Of a DNA stretch of 17,274 bases, positions 14,653 to 17,274 are shown piece after piece. The stretch comes from Oscillospiraceae bacterium (GTDB lineage: Bacteria; Bacillota_A; Clostridia; Oscillospirales; Ruminococcaceae). Each line of letters starts with the position of its first letter. The stretch's first letter is position 1. Position numbers and translations under genes: made by a program. The stretch is taken from assembly GCA_017440445.1 (NCBI GenBank), contig JAFSHE010000101.1, positions 1 to 17,274 of the forward strand, written 5' to 3'. Below the pieces are notes generated by a model. It was not told the DNA's origin and ran no database searches. It saw nothing but the letters and a program-made list of their open reading frames with translations.

Positions 14653-16107
14653 TTACAGCGACGGATAAACAGGTGAAAATCCCTGTTCAAATGCATCGGT
14701 ACACTGCAGGACGGTCTGCTCGTCAAAGCGACGACCGACTATCGACATACCTATCGGAAGTCCCGCAGAGGTGTATCCGCAGGTGGTGTTTGCAGCGGGC
14801 AGACCTGCAATATTGGCTGTAACTGTACAGATATCAGCAAGGTACATCTTTACAGGGTCGCACTCCTGCTCGCCTATCCTGTATGCCGCAGTCGGTGCGG
14901 TGGGAGTGAGTATCACGTCTGCTTTACCGAACACCTCGTCATACTCCCTTATAAGCTGCTGCTTAAGCGCAAGCGCCTTTCTGTAATATGCGTCATAATA
15001 GCCGCTGGAGAGTGCATAGTTTCCGAGAAGTATACGGCGCTTTACCTCCTCGCCGAAGCCCTTTGAGCGGCTGTCTGTGATAAGCTCCTCAAAGGTCGCA
15101 CCCTCGCCCCGAAGTCCGTATTTTATCCCGTCAAAACGGGAGAGGTTGGATGCCGCCTCTGCGCATGCTATAAGATAATATGCGGGTATCGCATATTTCA
15201 CCCCCGGAATGGAACATTCCATAAGCTCTGCGCCCTGAGCCTCAAGGCTTTTCGCCGCAGCAAGCACGGAGGACTTTACCTCGCTGTCTATATCATCAGA
15301 GTAGAACTCCTTTGGCAAAGCGATCTTCATTCCCCTTATCGGCTGACCCAGCTTTTCGGTAAAGTCGGGGACAGCCAGCCGTGAGCTTGTAGCGTCATGC
15401 GGGTCGTGATAGCAGAGAGTATTCAGCATTATCGCACAGTCATGAGCATCGTTGCATATCGGACCTATCTGGTCAAGGGAGCTTGCAAAGGCAACAAGCC
15501 CGTATCTCGATACCCTGCCGTAGGTGGGCTTTATTCCCGTAACTCCGCAGAAAGCTGCAGGCTGACGTATCGAGCCGCCTGTATCCGAGCCGAGCGCACA
15601 AGGCGCAAGGGATGCGGATACTGCTGCCGCACTTCCTCCCGAGGAGCCGCCGGGGACACGCTCAAGATCGTAAGGATTTTTTGTCTTTGCAAATGCCGAG
15701 GTCTGGTTTGAGCCGCCCATGGCGAATTCGTCAAGGCTGGTCTTTCCAAGCAGCACATAGCCCTCCAGCTTTAGATTTTCGATAACCGTTGCATCGTAAG
15801 GTGGGACAAATTCCCCCAGCATTTTACTGGAGCAGGTGGTTTTTACGCCATCTGTACAGATATTGTCCTTGACAGCTATCGGAATTCCCGTAAGTGCAGT
15901 CGCTTTACCGCTGTCGATCATCTTCTGCGCCTCGTCAGCCATCCTCATAGCCTCGTCCCTTGTTACGGTGATGTAGGACTGAAGCTTACCGTCAACAGCC
16001 TCGATGCGGCTGAAATACTCGCTGCAAAGCTCCTTTGCGCTTATCTCTCTGCTGTCAAGTGCTTTTCTCAGGGAGCGTATAGTTGCTCTTTTTATATCCA
16101 CTGCCAT
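14653..16107 (-). CDS. gatA: Aspartyl/glutamyl-tRNA amidotransferase subunit A
   Basis: GatA is the amidase that releases ammonia from glutamine for tRNA-dependent amidation. From the ATG at 16107 it has 484 residues, the family length. The Ser-cisSer-Lys triad is visible: Lys80 (GIPIAVKDNI), Ser155 (PGGSSGGSAAAV) and nucleophile Ser179 (GSDTGGSIRQPA). An in-frame ATG at 16146 lies inside gatC and would add 13 residues unlike the family, so it is rejected. AGGGGAGGT abuts the chosen ATG very closely; the GTG at 16101, two codons on, would have ideal spacing and give VDIKRATI, which also fits GatA N-termini. The start is thus uncertain by two codons. The gene lies eight bases after gatC. Confidence 0.96.
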   Translation of the reverse strand: MAVDIKRATIRSLRKALDSREISAKELCSEYFSRIEAVDGKLQSYITVTRDEAMRMADEAQKMIDSGKATALTGIPIAVKDNICTDGVKTTCSSKMLGEFVPPYDATVIENLKLEGYVLLGKTSLDEFAMGGSNQTSAFAKTKNPYDLERVPGGSSGGSAAAVSASLAPCALGSDTGGSIRQPAAFCGVTGIKPTYGRVSRYGLVAFASSLDQIGPICNDAHDCAIMLNTLCYHDPHDATSSRLAVPDFTEKLGQPIRGMKIALPKEFYSDDIDSEVKSSVLAAAKSLEAQGAELMECSIPGVKYAIPAYYLIACAEAASNLSRFDGIKYGLRGEGATFEELITDSRSKGFGEEVKRRILLGNYALSSGYYDAYYRKALALKQQLIREYDEVFGKADVILTPTAPTAAYRIGEQECDPVKMYLADICTVTANIAGLPAANTTCGYTSAGLPIGMSIVGRRFDEQTVLQCTDAFEQGFSPVYPSL

Positions 16108-16115
16108 ACCTCCCC

Positions 16116-16394
16116 TTAATCGACTACCTTCGGCACAACGAAGCAATTTTCTCTGCTTCTTGCATTTCGGAGCAGCTTTTCAGTGGGAGATGAGGGCGCT
16201 GCCTCATCCTCACGCACCTCGGAAAAGCTTATGCTTCCCATGTCCAGAGTATCATCGTAGTCAATATCCAGCTCCTTTATGGTATCCATCAGCGAAACGA
16301 TATCCGACATCTCGCCCATTACCTTTTCCAGAGCCGCATCGTCATAGCTGAGCCTGCTCAGCCTGCACAGGTGACGTATGGTCGTAAGTTCCAT
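16116..16394 (-). CDS. gatC: Aspartyl/glutamyl-tRNA amidotransferase subunit C
   Basis: GatC is the small belt-like subunit that wraps around and stabilises GatA and GatB. The 92 residues follow the family: N-terminal IRHLCRLSRLSY, then a helix EKVMGEMSDIVSLMDTIKEL, a variable acidic loop, the region VREDEAAPSSPTEKLLRNA, and the C-terminal FVVPKVVD. GGAAAGGAAG precedes the ATG at a normal distance. Just upstream (16414-16427) TGCCC and GGGCA form a short hairpin in the leader. It is the first gene of gatCAB, read from the promoter near 16490. Confidence 0.95.
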   Translation of the reverse strand: MELTTIRHLCRLSRLSYDDAALEKVMGEMSDIVSLMDTIKELDIDYDDTLDMGSISFSEVREDEAAPSSPTEKLLRNARSRENCFVVPKVVD

Positions 16395-16484
16395 AATAAG
16401 TGCTTCCTTTCCTTGCCCGTAAGGGCATATCCTGCCCCTGTTTATTGTTTATTTATATCGGGAGCATAAGAGTTCACACTTAAT

Positions 16485-16512
16485 ATTATAGTCATTTTTG
16501 AAATTTATTCAA
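16485..16512 (-). promoter_or_regulatory. Sigma-A-type promoter of gatCAB
   Basis: On the minus strand TTGAAT (16512-16507), a 16-base spacer and a perfect TATAAT (16490-16485) lie about 90 bases upstream of gatC. The surrounding 166-base gap to the ABC gene is very AT-rich. Beyond this promoter and the short leader hairpin it holds nothing I recognise; no convincing terminator follows the ABC gene, so read-through into gatC is possible. Confidence 0.75.
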
Positions 16513-16560
16513 TAGAAAAATTCATTTTTTCGACATTTTTTTGAATTAAATGGTAAATAT

Positions 16561-17274
16561 TTACGCTTTTTCCTGTCGGCTGTTAATAAGCTCGGCGTAA
16601 AAACCGCCCTTCGCAAGAAGCTCGGTGTGAGTTCCCTGCTCCACGATATGTCCTGACTTCATAACAAGGATACAATCCGCCTCACGGATAGTGGAAAGTC
16701 TGTGTGCAACGACAAAGCTGGTCCTGCCCTTCATCATACGGTCAAAAGCGCTCTGTATCTTCATTTCGGTACGTGTATCTATACTGGAGGTAGCCTCGTC
16801 AAGTATCAGCATAGGCGGCAGTGTGAGCATTACCCTTGCAATGCTGAGAAGCTGCTTCTGTCCCTGAGAAAGGTCACCGCCATCAGTGATGACCGTATCA
16901 TATCCCTGAGGAAGTCGTTTGATAAAGCTGTGCGCATGCGCCGCCTTTGCGGCCTCGATGACCTCGTCAAGGCTGGCGTCAGGTCTGCCGTAGGCGATAT
17001 TCTCCCGTACAGTGCCTTTGAAAAGCCATGTTTCCTGAAGCACGATACCGAAATTACCTCTCAGGCTGTTACGGGTAAGGGACATCACAGGCTCGCCGCT
17101 TACACGTATCTCGCCGCCCACCACATCGTAAAAGCGCATGAGCAGGTTGATAAGTGTTGTTTTGCCGCAGCCTGTGGGACCAACTATCGCAATATGCTGG
17201 CCGCTCTTAACGTTAAGCTCCAGATTTTCGATAAGGGGCTTTTCAGGGATATATGAGAATGAAACATCATCCAG
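16561..17274 (-). CDS. ABC exporter ATP-binding domain, C-terminal part (5' end outside window)
   Basis: The frame is open to the right edge, leaving 237 residues of nucleotide-binding domain; the membrane domain lies beyond the window. Motifs in order, numbered from the first visible residue: LDDVSFSYIPEKPLI (start of the domain), Walker A GPTGCGKTT (32-40), Q-loop Gln80 (GIVLQETWLF), signature LSQGQKQLL (from 135), Walker B MLILDEATSSID with Glu160, and switch His191 (FVVAHRLSTI), then the usual end VEQGTHTELLAKGGFYAEL. All catalytic residues are present. The Gln in LSQGQ is common in one half of heterodimeric multidrug exporters such as YheH or BmrD. A partner half-transporter gene may lie upstream, beyond the right edge. 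Substrate unknown. Confidence 0.92.
   Translation of the reverse strand: MDDVSFSYIPEKPLIENLELNVKSGQHIAIVGPTGCGKTTLINLLMRFYDVVGGEIRVSGEPVMSLTRNSLRGNFGIVLQETWLFKGTVRENIAYGRPDASLDEVIEAAKAAHAHSFIKRLPQGYDTVITDGGDLSQGQKQLLSIARVMLTLPPMLILDEATSSIDTRTEMKIQSAFDRMMKGRTSFVVAHRLSTIREADCILVMKSGHIVEQGTHTELLAKGGFYAELINSRQEKA

Noticed and set aside
16108..16146. GatA start at 16146
   Set aside because: It lies inside gatC, adds residues (MLRCAEGSRLRGG) unlike GatA proteins and lacks a ribosome binding site.
16500..16560. AT-rich inverted repeat (AATTCA and TGAATT) as terminator of the ABC gene
   Set aside because: Only about seven A-T-rich pairs around a loop of about 17 bases; too unstable to call, and it overlaps the -35 side of the gatCAB promoter region.

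Overview
The window looks like chromosomal DNA from a Gram-positive anaerobe of the Clostridia, most likely Ruminococcus or a close relative in the Oscillospiraceae. This is inferred from GLUG-repeat and leucine-rich-repeat surface-type proteins, the gatC-gatA-gatB order, a zinc-ribbon/TIR protein type that I know from gut Firmicutes, strong purine-rich ribosome binding sites and roughly even base composition. No tRNA, rRNA, CRISPR array, transposase or phage gene was seen.

Layout. (1) Bases 1 to about 1125, minus strand: the 3' part of a secreted-type protein with seven GLUG-like repeats, running off the left edge. (2) About 1131-2108, plus strand: a protein with two copies of a DUF5640/lipocalin-like domain. 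It also lacks a credible N-terminus. The two truncated genes meet head to head near 1120-1135, which points to a rearrangement or an assembly joint. (3) 2190-2950: a possible 34-residue peptide and a small leucine-rich-repeat protein, closed by a strong terminator. (4) 3168-10847: a six-gene plus-strand operon encoding a glucose/maltose-family PTS permease in A-C-B domain order, an endonuclease/exonuclease/phosphatase-fold protein resembling maltose 6'-phosphate phosphatase (MapP), 4-alpha-glucanotransferase (MalQ), HPr, Enzyme I and an MFS transporter, closed by a terminator. (5) 10970-13153: a separately transcribed protein with zinc ribbon, TIR domain, helical repeats, coiled coil and four membrane segments. 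(6) 13207-16394, minus strand: gatCAB, with its own promoter and sharing a bidirectional terminator with the TIR gene. (7) 16561-17274, minus strand: the ATPase end of an ABC exporter, cut by the right edge.

How the genes work together. The operon can be read as one pathway. Enzyme I and HPr move phosphate from PEP to the EIIA and EIIB domains. The EIIC domain imports and phosphorylates an alpha-glucoside, probably maltose. The MapP-like enzyme removes the phosphate, and MalQ transfers glucosyl units from the freed maltose or maltodextrin while releasing glucose. The MFS protein may move a sugar product. The HPr keeps catalytic His15 but has Arg where the regulatory Ser46 normally sits. The TIR protein keeps the glutamate used by NAD-cleaving TIR domains and is the best candidate here for an undescribed function. 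No gene-free stretch exceeds 300 bases; the longest is 2951-3167.
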